DNA of 64,000 nt from Cordylochernes scorpioides (taxonomy: Eukaryota; Arthropoda; Arachnida; Pseudoscorpiones; Chernetidae). The position numbers and the translations under genes were made by a program. Shown here one piece after another: positions 1 through 10,929 of this stretch. The notes under the pieces were generated by a model. The model made no database searches, was not told the origin of the DNA, and was given only the letters and a program-made list of their open reading frames with translations. The stretch is from assembly GCA_030710605.1 (NCBI GenBank), contig CP092870.1, forward strand, positions 58,523,057 to 58,587,056. The letters run 5' to 3'. Numbering within the stretch: position 1 is the first letter of the stretch; each line of letters opens with the position of its first letter.

Positions 1-75
1 TAGTTAGTGACTGCTACACAATAAGTACACCACATGTCTACACATTTGAAAAGCAGTTTGACTTTACATTGTAGA
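1..75 (-). mobile_element. tRNA-derived SINE, 3' part, cut by window edge
   Basis: The bases match the body of the SINE seen complete at 9953-10265 and 11638-11956 (the CACATGTCTACACAT block and adjacent GACTGCT segment), with more substitutions. It overlaps the region just downstream of the DDX49 exon donor at 108. Confidence 0.7.
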
Positions 76-107
76 GAAATGTCCTCTTTATCACTTCAAG
101 AACCCAC

Positions 108-463
108 CTTTAACTAGCTGTTCCTTGAGGTCTGTTCCAATCCGTTTCTCAATCGCCTTCAAAGCATCCACGTCGCGTGGTCCTACGAGGGAGATGGCAA
201 TACCATCTTTGCCTGCTCGAGCAGTACGACCCACCCTATGGATGTATGTATCAGGATCAGTAGGGACATTGTGATTGATCACCACGTCTACATTGGGAAT
301 GTCCAGACCTCTACTGGCTACATCCGTGGTCACCAGTAGTTTGACTTTACGCGACTTGAACTTCTGGAAGTTGACGCGACGGTTCTGCATCTTCATCATG
401 GAATGGAGGCAGATGTTGTCAAAGTTGAGTTCCTGGAGGGCCATTGACAGGTACTGGCAGATT
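108..463 (-). CDS. DDX49: DDX49 internal exon (helicase C domain)
   Basis: This exon encodes the second RecA-like domain of a DEAD-box ATP-dependent RNA helicase, known in DDX49/Dbp8 for ribosomal RNA processing in the nucleolus. The translation shows CLHSMMK (the human family has ALHSMMK), motif V as VASRGLDIP and motif VI as [10 protein letters not shown]. The acceptor (tttgtcccag) ends at 464. The first base completes an Arg codon split with the exon at 12381-12652. I end the exon at 108 because AAAG is followed by GTGGGT, a good donor; without splicing, the frame stops four codons later. About 70 C-terminal residues expected for the family should lie in exon(s) beyond the left edge. The exon is free of stops. 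The family call rests on motifs and remembered DDX49 sequence, not a search. Confidence 0.85.
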
Positions 464-530
464 CTGGGACAAACAGGATTTTTATAGAACTCTCTCACAA
501 TACACAATACTTAATTTTTAATTAAAAAGA

Positions 531-954
531 CATATATTGGATCAAAATATCATTTATTTTACCAATATTTCAGTTGGCTTAACGCAAACCTTTATCAAGG
601 TATTATAACATATTAATGTGTGTCAACAACAAACTCAGCGCCACATAACGTCAACAGAATTAAGTTTCAAAAATATTTTTGTTTATATTCAATGGGGAGA
701 AAAAATTTGATATATATTTATATTAATTAAAGGGCATATTTTGGTTCTAAAATAAAACAAACATTTTATTTAATATAAAATTCCAATATTTCAATAGGCT
801 ATACGCCTAACTTCATCAGGGCGTTTCTTGTTTTTAAACTGCTTCGGATGATCACGCGATGCCTTCACGCGACGATATATAAAATATTTACAATTCTGGG
901 GCTAAAATTTAAATATATACACACAAATATCAATAATAATAGACTATATATATA
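531..954 (-). mobile_element. Penelope-like element, 3' part with two hammerhead-like cores
   Basis: This is read as the continuation of the minus-strand Penelope element whose endonuclease lies at 6008-6412. The two parts are separated by the LTR element at 955-5971, whose TATA target duplication flanks it on both sides. On the minus strand, 785-820 contains CTGATGA, a stem TAGGC/GCCTA with one bulge, then GAAA followed by the palindrome ATAT: a type I hammerhead layout with minimal stem III, as described for Penelope elements. A second copy at 564-599 has a damaged box (TTGATAA). The 50 bases at 531-580 recur in inverted orientation at 6545-6590. Confidence 0.6.
785..820 (-). ncRNA. hammerhead ribozyme-like core in Penelope 3' region
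   Basis: CTGATGA occupies the complement of 813-819 and GAAA the complement of 789-792, with a stem-loop between them. Immediately after GAAA comes UAUU, giving a two-pair stem III that is self-complementary, so cleavage would be expected only in a dimer. The two bases on each side that would open stem I are CC and GG. No activity can be claimed from sequence. Confidence 0.5.
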
Positions 955-1819
955 TGATAATTTAAACCAATAACCCTATATTATGTAATACGTATAACAA
1001 GCTTGTCATGTTGTATATAGAACTAATTATAAACTAACTAATTATACGCATAATTGACATGTCTCCTTGCACCACCATATGTAATGTACTGAGGATGAAT
1101 AAATAAAACATAATAGATTAAAAGCCAAGTTAAAAGCAAGATTGAGAGATCCCAAAGTAACTTCTAAAGATAGATTGTTAGCCGACAGGTAGGCGCCAGA
1201 CTCGAATATCAGCGACACGTGCCGTGTCTCGAGTAGCATCGACACGTGCATGACCCAATTCTCTTAGTCAGAGCGGTCGTATAAAAAGGCCGCGTAGCAA
1301 CAGCCAGTTCAGTCCAGTTCCCCATCAGCGCGTCGCCGGTTGTCTCCAAGTTCCCCTCATTCACCATGTAAAACAGTAAGGAATCTTCGATCTCCATCTT
1401 TGCTCTTGGCTCGCTTTTTATCTATTCAAGGAACTTTCTTTCAACTGTGTCTCTTCGTTTTGTGTGTGTGGACATCCCCGCTTTTCCACTCTGCCTCGAC
1501 CACGACTGCCTGTACTTTGTGAGAACTGTTAAAGGTCCTACAAGGTGCAGCGAGGTACTGGAAAACTCTCCACCCCTGACTGTCCCTCGCGGTTACTACA
1601 GGTTTGACCCTCGGTTGCCACAACTTATAGCGAGAGTCGACGAGGTTCTACAACAGGCTTACCAAACCTCAACGCAATATTACAGCTAGTCGACAGGATC
1701 CCTAATCACAGATAAGGATCCCAACATATTATCTCAGAGAGTCGACAGGATCCCTAATCACAGACAAGATCCAACACATTATTACAGATAGTCGACAGGA
1801 TCTCAACGCATTTATTACA
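955..1819 (+). repeat. 5' LTR of the 5.0-kb element
   Basis: 865 bp, TG...CA. The last 150 bases contain three imperfect copies of a unit around GTCGACAGGATC. A fourth copy of its start lies just past the LTR end in the interior only. The short reading frames seen on both strands are repeated exactly in the other LTR and look like chance frames. Confidence 0.8.
1280..1314 (+). promoter_or_regulatory. LTR core promoter: TATA box and TCAGTC initiator
   Basis: TATAAAAAG at 1280-1288 is followed by TCAGTC at 1309-1314. The initiator A is 31 bases from the first T of the TATA box, the spacing expected of an RNA polymerase II core promoter. TCAGT is the arthropod-style initiator. An identical pair is at 5432-5466 in the other LTR. 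Confidence 0.65.
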
Positions 1820-4800
1820 GAGAGTCGACAGGATTACCACAACGAAGGATTACCACAACGAAGGAGACCACAACGAAGAAGGTAAAAAGACTGTCCAGAT
1901 AGATAGAAGAGCCAAGTAGCAAAGATGGAGGAACAAGCACGCCATTCCAACAAAACGACCAAGCAATCTTCCCCTCAACGACACAGCCGAACATCCCGCA
2001 AAATAAGCCGGTGAGAAGTTACCCACCTTCGACCTTAATACGCAACCATCCAGACGACATGCCACCATCGCCAAACAGAAGTCACAAACTTCTACAAGCT
2101 CTACATGGGACGCCTTCCACGTCATCAGGACAACAACCAAAGACCAAGTCTCCTGACTGAACAATCATAAAAACTGTAAGTTTTTAAAAATCTACTTAAC
2201 TCTCTCTTCATGCTAACAACTTGATTTTCCATAAATATAATGTTTATTTTTACTGTAATTATTTTTAAATCAAATTTTACCATTTTTATAGCATTTCAAT
2301 TCAAATTTTAAATATTGTACACCCTCATTTATCATTTTTACTTTATTTTAAGCAACTTATAAATTTTAATTCATTACTTGCAATCTTACAGTTTTAAAAA
2401 ATCATATTATATTTAAATTACTCGAATCATAATTCTAAACTTATTTGTGTGTTTCTCTTAATACCTTATTTTTATACCAAAAACACCAATGTCTTAATTA
2501 AATATACAAAACTTTGCAAAAAATCATTGTTATGTTCACTATTTTATGTACACGCCCCATTCAAATTATAAGTCACTATCATGCCATTGCCCTTTTACAA
2601 GTATAATTTTCGCACTAACATAAGCAACGATTTAAAAAATATATTCAAATTTTAATAAACATAGGTGAAACGCATTTTTTTTAATACAAAAATCGAAAGA
2701 TACACTATCTTCAAAAGCACAACTAGAAATGTAACTGTCCTTCCCCAAAACAAGTTAAAAATTCCAGCATAGCTACACTCCCTCGTCCTTTTCTTTTTAC
2801 ATGCATAATTATTAATAATTCACACATCTCTCAGAACGAACTTCAACACACTTCCCCATCACTTTCTCCAATTGGCCACATCTATTAACGCGCGATTTAA
2901 CAACATCCAATTTCGAGCCACACGAGCTCCATATCGTCGCGAACACAAAGATTTCGCAATAAACATACCACCTCTATAACAATCTGAAAATTCTCGATGT
3001 GTTTCGTACAACAACCACCCATGACTAATAAATTTGTTATTCATTCGGAAATTAGTTAGATGCTGTACCGAAAACGAAGATTTCACGTGACACCTTTCCC
3101 TACAATTCACCTAGTGTCACACAGCGCAACACAACAATTTTTCTCACTTAATAGGCCACAAAGACGCCTTCATGCCTGTGACACTTCACACCCCAAAGCG
3201 TGTCTACATTGAAGTCGCACTTTTACGCACATCTAAACCTGACATCATTGAATAACATTTTTTATTAAGTCCGCAACATCGTCGAGACACAACGCTTGCG
3301 AACACCGAGAAAACTATATTTTCAAATAGACAAGTACCACTGTGCTGAGAGATTTTTCTTCCAGCCAGCAGGGTGACTCACAACGCTCGCCTACATCAAT
3401 AAACAGTTGCAGCGGCGTCAGGTTAACATAACACCCCTAATTCCAGTACGCCTGTACCTGACACGTGTTCCAGCGCGCAGAATGGATAGATTGCAGCACC
3501 TATAATTAATTGACTTACCAATCATTACCCAATTTACTTATTAATTTGAACTTTAATATTGAAATATTATAACACTTTATATTTTTAATTATCATTATGT
3601 GTTTTACAACTTTTACATTATTTTCACGCCCAGTATGGAATATTTTTTTCTAAACTAGAACGCCATCTTTCATAATGTTAGCCCTTTATTGTTATATATT
3701 ACAATCATCTTCGTCAATACCATCCAATTTTAAGAATCAAGATAGCTCCCCGTCTGGTCTCACATAATCTAATCGGGAAGATCTGGCAAAGACCAACTTC
3801 TCAGACCGGACCAAAGCGACATAGGGCCACATTGCCTCCCCATAGGTCAAACTAAAGACACCAATAATCTTGGACCTACACCTAGACATTGTGTGAATAT
3901 GTTCCTTTCTTTTTTTTTTTTTTTTTCTCTCAGGAACGAATATTTTTTTGTTTTCTTTTAACTTTTCTTCAAAAGAGACATTTTTTTGCTCCATTTGTTA
4001 CTACTTAACATTTATCTAATTATTATATCTTTTATATTTTGCTAATTCATTATTATGTCTTTTATATATTACTAATTCTAATTATTATATCTTTTATATT
4101 TTGCTAATTCATTATTATGTCTTTTAAATATTACATGTTTGATTTTATCCCCTTATACTGTTGTTATCCGCAATCATATTTCTATTTTTTTATTCACTAT
4201 ATTTTTGTTTAAATAACTTTATTATATGACAATGTTTATCATCAACTATCGGGCATCTACAACAATCGTTTTCAACAATCATATTCTTTAACTAATTCCC
4301 TATACTTTCTCACTACCTATTTCAGCCATTGCTAGAAACGACAGTACTGCTTGACAATTTTTCTTTTGATTTCGTAAATCAACAAACTCTTTGAAAACAC
4401 CGTTCCCCAGAAGTACAAGTCTCGACTTTTTGGTCTGAACACGTTTCAAAAGTTTATTTCAATCATCCGCAGAGCACATCACCAACGCATGCACAAAGCG
4501 TTCACTTTTTCAACTTTCAATTTTTTTTCAGCTCTAGCGGACCACAATCAACCTTTGATTTCAAGCCAAGCCAGACCACCTACTGTCGCTACAACAATTC
4601 TACTTATCGCATGGCTCTACCACCCCTTTCAAGCATATTAATTCTTTTCTTCAACTTTTTAACCCAATAACCCTACAATTGTTACAAAGCACTGTAACCT
4701 TATACAGGATCGCAGGTGAAACATTGCCTAGGAAGACGCACAAGTCTATATCCTCGCTTTGCACCTGGATCTCAGTATTTGATTGTCTGTGCAACAATTA

Positions 4801-5106
4801 CAATTGCATATTCTTCAACCCCTAACCCTTTCCAACGCCCGCCAACAATCTCTTAGAACATCATCATTATTTTTTAGCAAACAAAGGTTTTATCTACAGT
4901 TCTCTTTTATAATGAATATCATAACTTTTTAATTAAACATAAGTTTTATTTTTATAATTTTCAGATATAGCCAAATAAACATCTTGTTATAACCCTTTAC
5001 CCTCACAGTTTTAATTAATTAAAATAAATTCTAATTACTTACCTGTGTTAGAGAGGCTTTACCCGCTTAAACCCGGATAAACCCTTTCACTCCCGGGGCC
5101 CATCTA
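1820..5106 (+). other. interior of the 5.0-kb LTR element, no coding capacity seen
   Basis: AT-rich sequence with a run of three related TTATTATNTCTTTTA units near 4015-4130 and a T-rich tract near 3910. The longest open frames are under 105 codons and show no retrotransposon motifs. A short frame from 1925 (30 codons) is followed by CTGTAAGT near 2173, which could be a splice donor, but nothing supports a protein. Confidence 0.6.
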
Positions 5107-5971
5107 TGATAATTTAAACCAATAACCCTATATTATGTAATACGTATAACAAGCTTGTCATGTTGTATATAGAACTAATTATAAACTAACTAATTATACG
5201 CATAATTGACATGTCTCCTTGCACCACCATATGTAATGTACTGAGGATGAATAAATAAAACATAATAGATTAAAAGCCAAGTTAAAAGCAAGATTGAGAG
5301 ATCCCAAAGTAACTTCTAAAGATAGATTGTTAGCCGACAGGTAGGCGCCAGACTCGAATATCAGCGACACGTGCCGTGTCTCGAGTAGCATCGACACGTG
5401 CATGACCCAATTCTCTTAGTCAGAGCGGTCGTATAAAAAGGCCGCGTAGCAACAGCCAGTTCAGTCCAGTTCCCCATCAGCGCGTCGCCGGTTGTCTCCA
5501 AGTTCCCCTCATTCACCATGTAAAACAGTAAGGAATCTTCGATCTCCATCTTTGCTCTTGGCTCGCTTTTTATCTATTCAAGGAACTTTCTTTCAACTGT
5601 GTCTCTTCGTTTTGTGTGTGTGGACATCCCCGCTTTTCCACTCTGCCTCGACCACGACTGCCTGTACTTTGTGAGAACTGTTAAAGGTCCTACAAGGTGC
5701 AGCGAGGTACTGGAAAACTCTCCACCCCTGACTGTCCCTCGCGGTTACTACAGGTTTGACCCTCGGTTGCCACAACTTATAGCGAGAGTCGACGAGGTTC
5801 TACAACAGGCTTACCAAACCTCAACGCAATATTACAGCTAGTCGACAGGATCCCTAATCACAGATAAGGATCCCAACATATTATCTCAGAGAGTCGACAG
5901 GATCCCTAATCACAGACAAGATCCAACACATTATTACAGATAGTCGACAGGATCTCAACGCATTTATTACA
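5107..5971 (+). repeat. 3' LTR of the 5.0-kb element
   Basis: 865 bp and apparently identical to 955-1819, including all short reading frames. After it comes TATA (5972-5975), the second copy of the target duplication, and then Penelope sequence resumes. Confidence 0.8.
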
Positions 5972-6590
5972 TATACATGATTCATAATAAGTATAAGAAT
6001 AAGAATTTTAAATCGATTTGAACTGTAAATATAACGGAGGGATGTCAATTTTTCTATTAATACTGTTGGTATCTTTCATTGAGGTCCAACTTTCTAAAAA
6101 TAGTCTTGAGTGTTTATCCTGAATGTTGTTGTATATAATATCTGTATTTTCAAAATTTGGTATATGGTCCTGGTTGAGTGCGTGATCTACTAGAAGTGAT
6201 AATGGGCTATGGTTTTTAAAAGCTGTTTTGTGTTGATTTACTCTTTCTTCAAGAGTTTTACCTGTTTCTCCTATGTAGGTTGCTGAGCATGATTTGCATG
6301 GAATGCGATATACTATATTTGATTTAAATTCATGATTGCTATTATGTTTAGTGTTGGGATGGCGTAGAATTTCTTTCAGATTTGCTGTGGTTTTGTATCG
6401 GGTTTTGTCCATATATTATGGACAAAATAAATTTTGTAAAATATGGGTGCGAATATTTTTAAAATTAACAATAACGCCTATTTTATATTTAAAATTATTT
6501 GTACTATGTGTAAAAAGATTTTTCGTATAAAATAAAAATAACAAAATATTGGTAAAATAAATTATTTTTTGATCCAATATATGCCTTTTT
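5972..6590 (-). mobile_element. Penelope-like element, endonuclease end
   Basis: This holds the C-terminal GIY-YIG part of a Penelope element (6008-6412) plus flanking sequence. The reverse transcriptase expected upstream is missing. The outer 45 bases (6545-6590) are an inverted copy of 531-580, so the split element is bounded by short inverted repeats, an arrangement common in Penelope insertions. Confidence 0.65.
6008..6412 (-). pseudogene. Penelope GIY-YIG endonuclease domain, truncated
   Basis: The 134-residue frame contains IPCKSCSATYIGETGKTLEERVNQHK-type sequence (written here in part: YIGETGKTLEERVNQH), typical of the GIY-YIG nuclease of Penelope-like elements. The C-x2-C pair before the YIG block is also typical. 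A complete element would have several hundred residues of telomerase-like reverse transcriptase upstream; none remains. It is a 5'-truncated fragment and cannot move by itself. Confidence 0.8.
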
Positions 6591-6639
6591 ATTTAAAGAT
6601 TTATTTATGGATTGCTCTATTTTCAAAACAATATTTAAT

Positions 6640-6965
6640 ACAATAGGAGGAGGGGGAGCAGTAACAAGCTCACTAAACAACCTGGGCTCAGCTGGCCATG
6701 CTGATAGTACCCTGTAAGGTCTCCAGGGATACAGGATGAGCAGCGTTTTTGTACTCCATGTTAGGAGCGGCTGTACATGGTGTCTGTTCCTCATGTCACC
6801 AATACATATTGGAGCTAAGTCGGCATGCCACTGAGTAGTGCTCCCAGTCTTAATGACAAAGGCAGATGCATTCTACTCCACCCAGTCATGATGGTTGTCA
6901 AACAGACACCATCAAGGGTCATCACTTGATATCCTAATATGATTGAGTGGAGATAAGAAAGAAGA
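6640..6965 (+). repeat. dispersed repeat ending in GATTGAGTGGAGATAAGAAAGAAG
   Basis: This matches 11200-11500 and 17820-18160: shared blocks GCTGATAGTACC, GGAGCGGCTGTACATGGT, CTGAGTAGTGCTCCCAGTC and a closing GGAGATAAGAAAGAAG. The purine-rich simple end suggests a LINE 3' end, but no coding remnant is present to classify it. Confidence 0.55.
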
Positions 6966-7019
6966 CACAATATTTAACAAGACACAAGGTAAAAGAAGTA
7001 TATGATACATTAACAATGC

Positions 7020-7560
7020 ATCATCTGTTATGAAGAAACACAAGGTAATAAGACACCAAATTCAAATAAATAGTGTATGACATTTCGGTAACAGCTTTGT
7101 TACCATTCAATTCGTTTGGTAACAGCGTTTTTACCATCATCAGACAAAAGTACTGAATGAGGAAAAAAATATCATTACATAAGCACAAGGTAATAAGACA
7201 CGAAATTCAAATAAATAGTGTGATGTTTTGGTAACAGCTTTGTTACCATTCAATACATTAGGTAACATTTTTACCATCATCAGACAAAAGTACTGAATGA
7301 GGAATAAATATCATTGCATAAACACAAGGAAATAAGACCTAATCCAAATAAATGAATAGTGTATGATGTTTCGGTAACAGTGTTGTAACCATCAACAGAC
7401 AAAAGTACTGAATGTGGAAAAAATATCATAGCATGTTCTTAAAATATTTTTTTCTCATTTAGTACTTTTGTCTGATGATAGTAACAACGCTGTTACCCAA
7501 ATGTTCCACACTACTTATTCATTTTCAGATTTGGTCTTCTTATATCTTTTATTTTTAATC
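7020..7560. repeat. cluster of hammerhead-core repeats, both orientations
   Basis: Several minus-strand copies (cores near 7142-7100, 7283-7215, 7400-7370) are followed by a plus-strand copy (7471-7504). Each carries CTGATGA or a variant, a GGTAAC/GTTACC hairpin and a GAAA or mutated box, with the flanking block AAATAGTGTGTGA. All copies here have at least one damaged core position (for example CAAA for GAAA at 7471-7504). Confidence 0.55.
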
Positions 7561-7691
7561 TATAATCCAAATTGAACCTTATCAATATCATAGCATCTTT
7601 GTGCCATTTTGTCTTTTGTGTTGTTCACTGATGTAGAAACAGCTGAAAGATTTGGTCCTTGACAGTATGAGAGATCTGTTAATTGATAATA

Positions 7692-9169
7692 CAGTAGAAC
7701 AACCTCCATGAGAGGACACTCCCACTAGAGGACATCTCTCTAAAAAGGACAGTTTCCATCACCAATACAGTAGAACAACCTCCATGAGAGGACACTCCCA
7801 CTAGAGGACACCTCTCTAAAAAGGACAGTTTCCATCACCAATACAGTAGAACAACCTCCATGAGAGGACACTCCCACTAGAGGACACCTCTCTAAAAAGG
7901 ACAGTTTCCATCACCAATACAGTAGAACAACCTCCATGAGAGGACACTCCCACTAGAGGACACCTCTCTAAAAAGGACAGTTTCCATCACCAATACAGTA
8001 GAACAACCTCCATGAGAGGACACTCCCACTAGAGGACACCTCTCTATAAAGGACAGTTTCCATCACCAATACAGTAGAACAACCTCCATGAGAGGACACT
8101 CCCACTAGAGTACACCTCTTTATAAAGGACAGTTTCCATCACCAATACAGTAGAACAACCTACATGAGAGTACACCTCTCTATAAAGGACAGTTTCCATC
8201 ACCAATACAGTAGAACAACCTACATGAGAGTACACCTCTCTATAAAGGACAGTTTCCATCACCAATACAGTAGAACAACCTACATGAGAGTACACCTCTC
8301 TATAAAAGACAGTTTCCATCACAAATACAGTAGAACAACCTACATGAGAGTACACCTCTCTATAAAGGACAGTTTCCATCACCAATACAGTAGAACAACC
8401 TACATGAGAGTACACCTCTCTATAAAGGACAGTTTCCATCACCAATACAGTAGAACAACCTCCATGAGAGGACACTCCCACTAGAGTACACCTCTTTATA
8501 AAGGACAGTTTCCATCACCAATACAGTAGAACAACCTACATGAGAGTACACCTCTCTACAAAGGACAGTTTCCATCACTAATACAGTAGAACAACCTACA
8601 TGAGAGTACACCTCTCTATAAAGGAGTTTTGATCACCAATACAGTAGAACAACCTCCATGAGAGGACACTCCCGCTAGAGGACACCTCTCTACAAAGGAC
8701 AGTTTTCATCACCAATACAGTAGAACAACCTCAATGAGAGGACACTCCCGCTAGAGGACACCTCTTTACAAAGGACAGTTTCCATCAATACAGTAGAACA
8801 ACCTCAATGAGAGGACACTCCAGCTAGAGGACACCTCTCTACAAAGGACAATTTCCATCACCAATACAGTAGAACAACCTCCATGAGAGGACACCTCTCT
8901 GTAAAGGACAGTTTCCATCACCAATACAGTAGAACAACTTCCAAAGAGGACACTCCCACTAGAGGACACCTCTCTACAAAGGACAGTTTTCATCATCAAT
9001 ACAGTGGAACAACCTACATGAGAGGACACCTCTCTACAAAGGACAGTTTTCATTTGCAAAATTACCATTTTTACTATTTAGCAACTCTCCGGTAAGAGAA
9101 CATTTCTCCCTAAAAGACACTTTGGTATTGCAGCTAGGTGTTGTCCTTTACAGAGAGTTAGTTCTACTG
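7692..9169 (+). mobile_element. TA-flanked MITE with about 20-fold expansion of its left end
   Basis: The outer ends are CAGTAGAAC and GTTCTACTG, flanked by TA, as in the unexpanded 177-bp copy at 24491-24667. Between them, the left-end segment is repeated about 20 times, with units of 76 bp or a 60-bp version lacking 16 bases (the CTCCCACTAGAGGACA block). The middle and right end occur once (9055-9169). The open frames across the array (for example 8044-8481) are by-products of periodicity. It lies in the DDX49 intron. Confidence 0.75.
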
Positions 9170-9171
9170 TA

Positions 9172-9394
9172 CCCATTACAATGTTACTCAATAAAATTTC
9201 CATTGGAATATATGAGAAGTGAGTCACCCTCTTTATAGGACCTATTAACCTTTGTCTCTGTTTACTGGCTTTTGTTTCAGCAAAGTGCCAAGTCATGGGT
9301 GTAAAGAGAGAGGTGAGGAAAGAGATGCCCTACTTGTAGGAAAGCAAGTCAAGTACATATGTAGAGAGTGGGTCAAATGTTTAAAATACACTAT
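9172..9394. other. intron sequence, nothing recognised
   Basis: No motif, repeat partner or open frame that I could connect to another part of the window. Confidence 0.4.
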
Positions 9395-9952
9395 TGATAC
9401 AAGGTAATAAGACCTAATCCAAATAATTTAATAGTATTTGATGTTTTGGTAACTGAATTTGTTACCAATGGTATTTCACACACTTCATAACAGTACTATA
9501 TAAATGATAAGGCACAAATTGGATTATAGATTATAAACACAAGGTATTAAGACACCAAATCCAAATAAATAAATAGTGTGTGACATTTCAGTAACAGCGT
9601 TGTTACCATCTTCAGACAAAAGTACTGAATGATAAGGCACAAATTGGATTATAGATTATAAACACAAGGTAATAAGACCAAATCCAAATAAATAAATAGT
9701 GTGTGACATTTCAGAGTTGTTACCATCTTCAGACAAAAGTACTGAATGAACTGAAGAAATTTTGTCTGAAGATAGTAACAATGCTGTTACCAAAACGTCA
9801 CACACTATTTATTTTTATTTGGATTTGGTCTTATTACCTTGAGTACTATTTAAGAACATGCTGTGATATTTTTTTCTCATTTATTCTTTTTCTTATTCTG
9901 ACAATTTCAGTAACAGAATTTGTTACCAATGTTTTACACACTTGATAACAGT
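9395..9952. repeat. hammerhead-core repeats, head to head
   Basis: The minus-strand core at 9586-9616 is intact in its boxes (CTGAAGA, GGTAAC/GTTACT stem, GAAA). A plus-strand copy at 9765-9799 has AAAA for GAAA. The flanking block ending TTATAATCTATAATCC and its complement recur in the clusters near 15.4-16.5 and 28.6 kb. Confidence 0.55.
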
Positions 9953-10265
9953 TTTTTTTTTTTTGCTTATCCCTAGTACCACGTGTACAGGCCATGATAA
10001 TCATGGTGGGTAGTTAGCGACTGCTTTTTTTTACTGTAAGCGCACCACATGTCTACACATGTGAAAGCAGTTCGACTTTGCACTTACAAATGTGCCAGAG
10101 CCCCGTTTGGTTACTTGCACTCGCTGGTGGGGTTGGACTTTTGCAAGAATCGGGGGGCCATTGGAGCATTTTTTTTTTAACAGAAAAAAGTGTCCAATGC
10201 GGGGATCGAACCCGGGTCGTAGTGGTTGTAAACCAAACGGTTTAACCAGCCTTCCACCGACCCCC
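9953..10265 (-). mobile_element. tRNA-derived SINE, full length
   Basis: Reading the minus strand, the head carries a tRNA-like A box region (GGCTGGTTAAACCGTTTGG) and a B box (GGTTCGATCCC), followed by a body and an A-rich tail. A 13-bp target duplication (ACTTGATAACAGT at 9940-9952 and 10266-10278) flanks it. It inserted into a hammerhead-core repeat. Such SINEs depend on a LINE for movement. Confidence 0.8.
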
Positions 10266-10278
10266 ACTTGATAACAGT

Positions 10279-10400
10279 ACTATTTAAGAACATGCTATGA
10301 TATTTTTTTCTCATTTATTCTTTTGTCTGATGATGGTAACAATGCTGTTGCCAAAACTTCTTTCACTATTAATATTATTTGGATTAGGTCTTGATAAGGC
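10279..10400 (+). repeat. hammerhead-core repeat interrupted by the SINE
   Basis: CTGATGA is followed by a GGTAAC/GTTGCC stem and AAAAC, so the G12-equivalent position is lost. It continues the copy broken at 9952. Confidence 0.5.
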
Positions 10401-10413
10401 ACAAGTTGGATTA

Positions 10414-10878
10414 TCTATATATATATAAAAATGAATATATGTGTGTGTGTGTCTGTCCTTTATGCCTGACCAAACCACTCATTGGAACGCCATGAAACTT
10501 TAGGAAGTTATTTAGTATAGTACTGGGAAGGTTTCTGAAAAATAATTTCTTAAATATCCTTAGAGTTATTTGCAGATTTAACTCGCAAGCAGCGCCCCCA
10601 TTGCGACGATGATAACAAGTTTTTTTATCTATAAGTTTTATTATCACTAAGTTTATTATCTTAAAGATTATTTATCAAAAGTAAGATTTTCTACCTATTA
10701 ATTGCACACAAGTCAAAGTTAGTTATCGAGTATTTTTCAAGGGACCGGGAAAAAATGTTCACTAGATAAAACGATGATTTTGTAATGTAGAAAATTAGGA
10801 AAGACAAAATTCAGGATGACACGGCAATTTATTTGAGACAAGAATTATGATACAATTCCAAGGCAAGATACTATTCCT
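10414..10878 (+). mobile_element. non-autonomous Helitron, 3' truncated
   Basis: The start TCTATATATATATAAAAATG after an A is the 5' end also seen (reversed) at 22086 and 19023. The body matches those copies (AAACCACTCATTGGAACGCC, GACAAAATTCAGGATGACAC). It breaks off before the hairpin and CTAG end. Confidence 0.6.
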
Positions 10879-10929
10879 TTTTCATAATTTATGCACCTTA
10901 TCCCATTACAATATAACATTTGTACTATT

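Larger units (their letters stand above)
955..5971 (+). mobile_element. non-coding LTR retrotransposon (5.0 kb), identical LTRs
   Basis: Direct terminal repeats of 865 bp (955-1819 and 5107-5971) look identical over their length, start TG and end CA, and are flanked by TATA on both sides (951-954 and 5972-5975). The 3.3-kb interior has no reading frame above about 105 codons and nothing recognisable as Gag or Pol, so it resembles TRIM/LARD-type non-autonomous elements. Orientation is set by the promoter inside the repeat. I could not identify a convincing primer-binding site after 1819 or a polypurine tract before 5107. It sits inside a Penelope element in a DDX49 intron. LTR identity implies recent insertion. 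Confidence 0.7.

Noticed and set aside
1042..1689. Several 60-80-codon frames duplicated exactly at 5194-5841
   Set aside because: They lie in the LTRs, overlap each other on both strands and cross the promoter; chance frames in identical repeats.
8044..8611. Open frames on both strands with repeated MEDVLYREVYSHVGCS-like peptides
   Set aside because: They come from unit lengths divisible by three (60 bp) in the MITE array; no domain, no start context, and they vanish where the unit is 76 bp.
9953..10265. tRNA genes at the SINE heads
   Set aside because: Only A- and B-box resemblance remains; the acceptor stem does not pair, and target duplications show retroposition.
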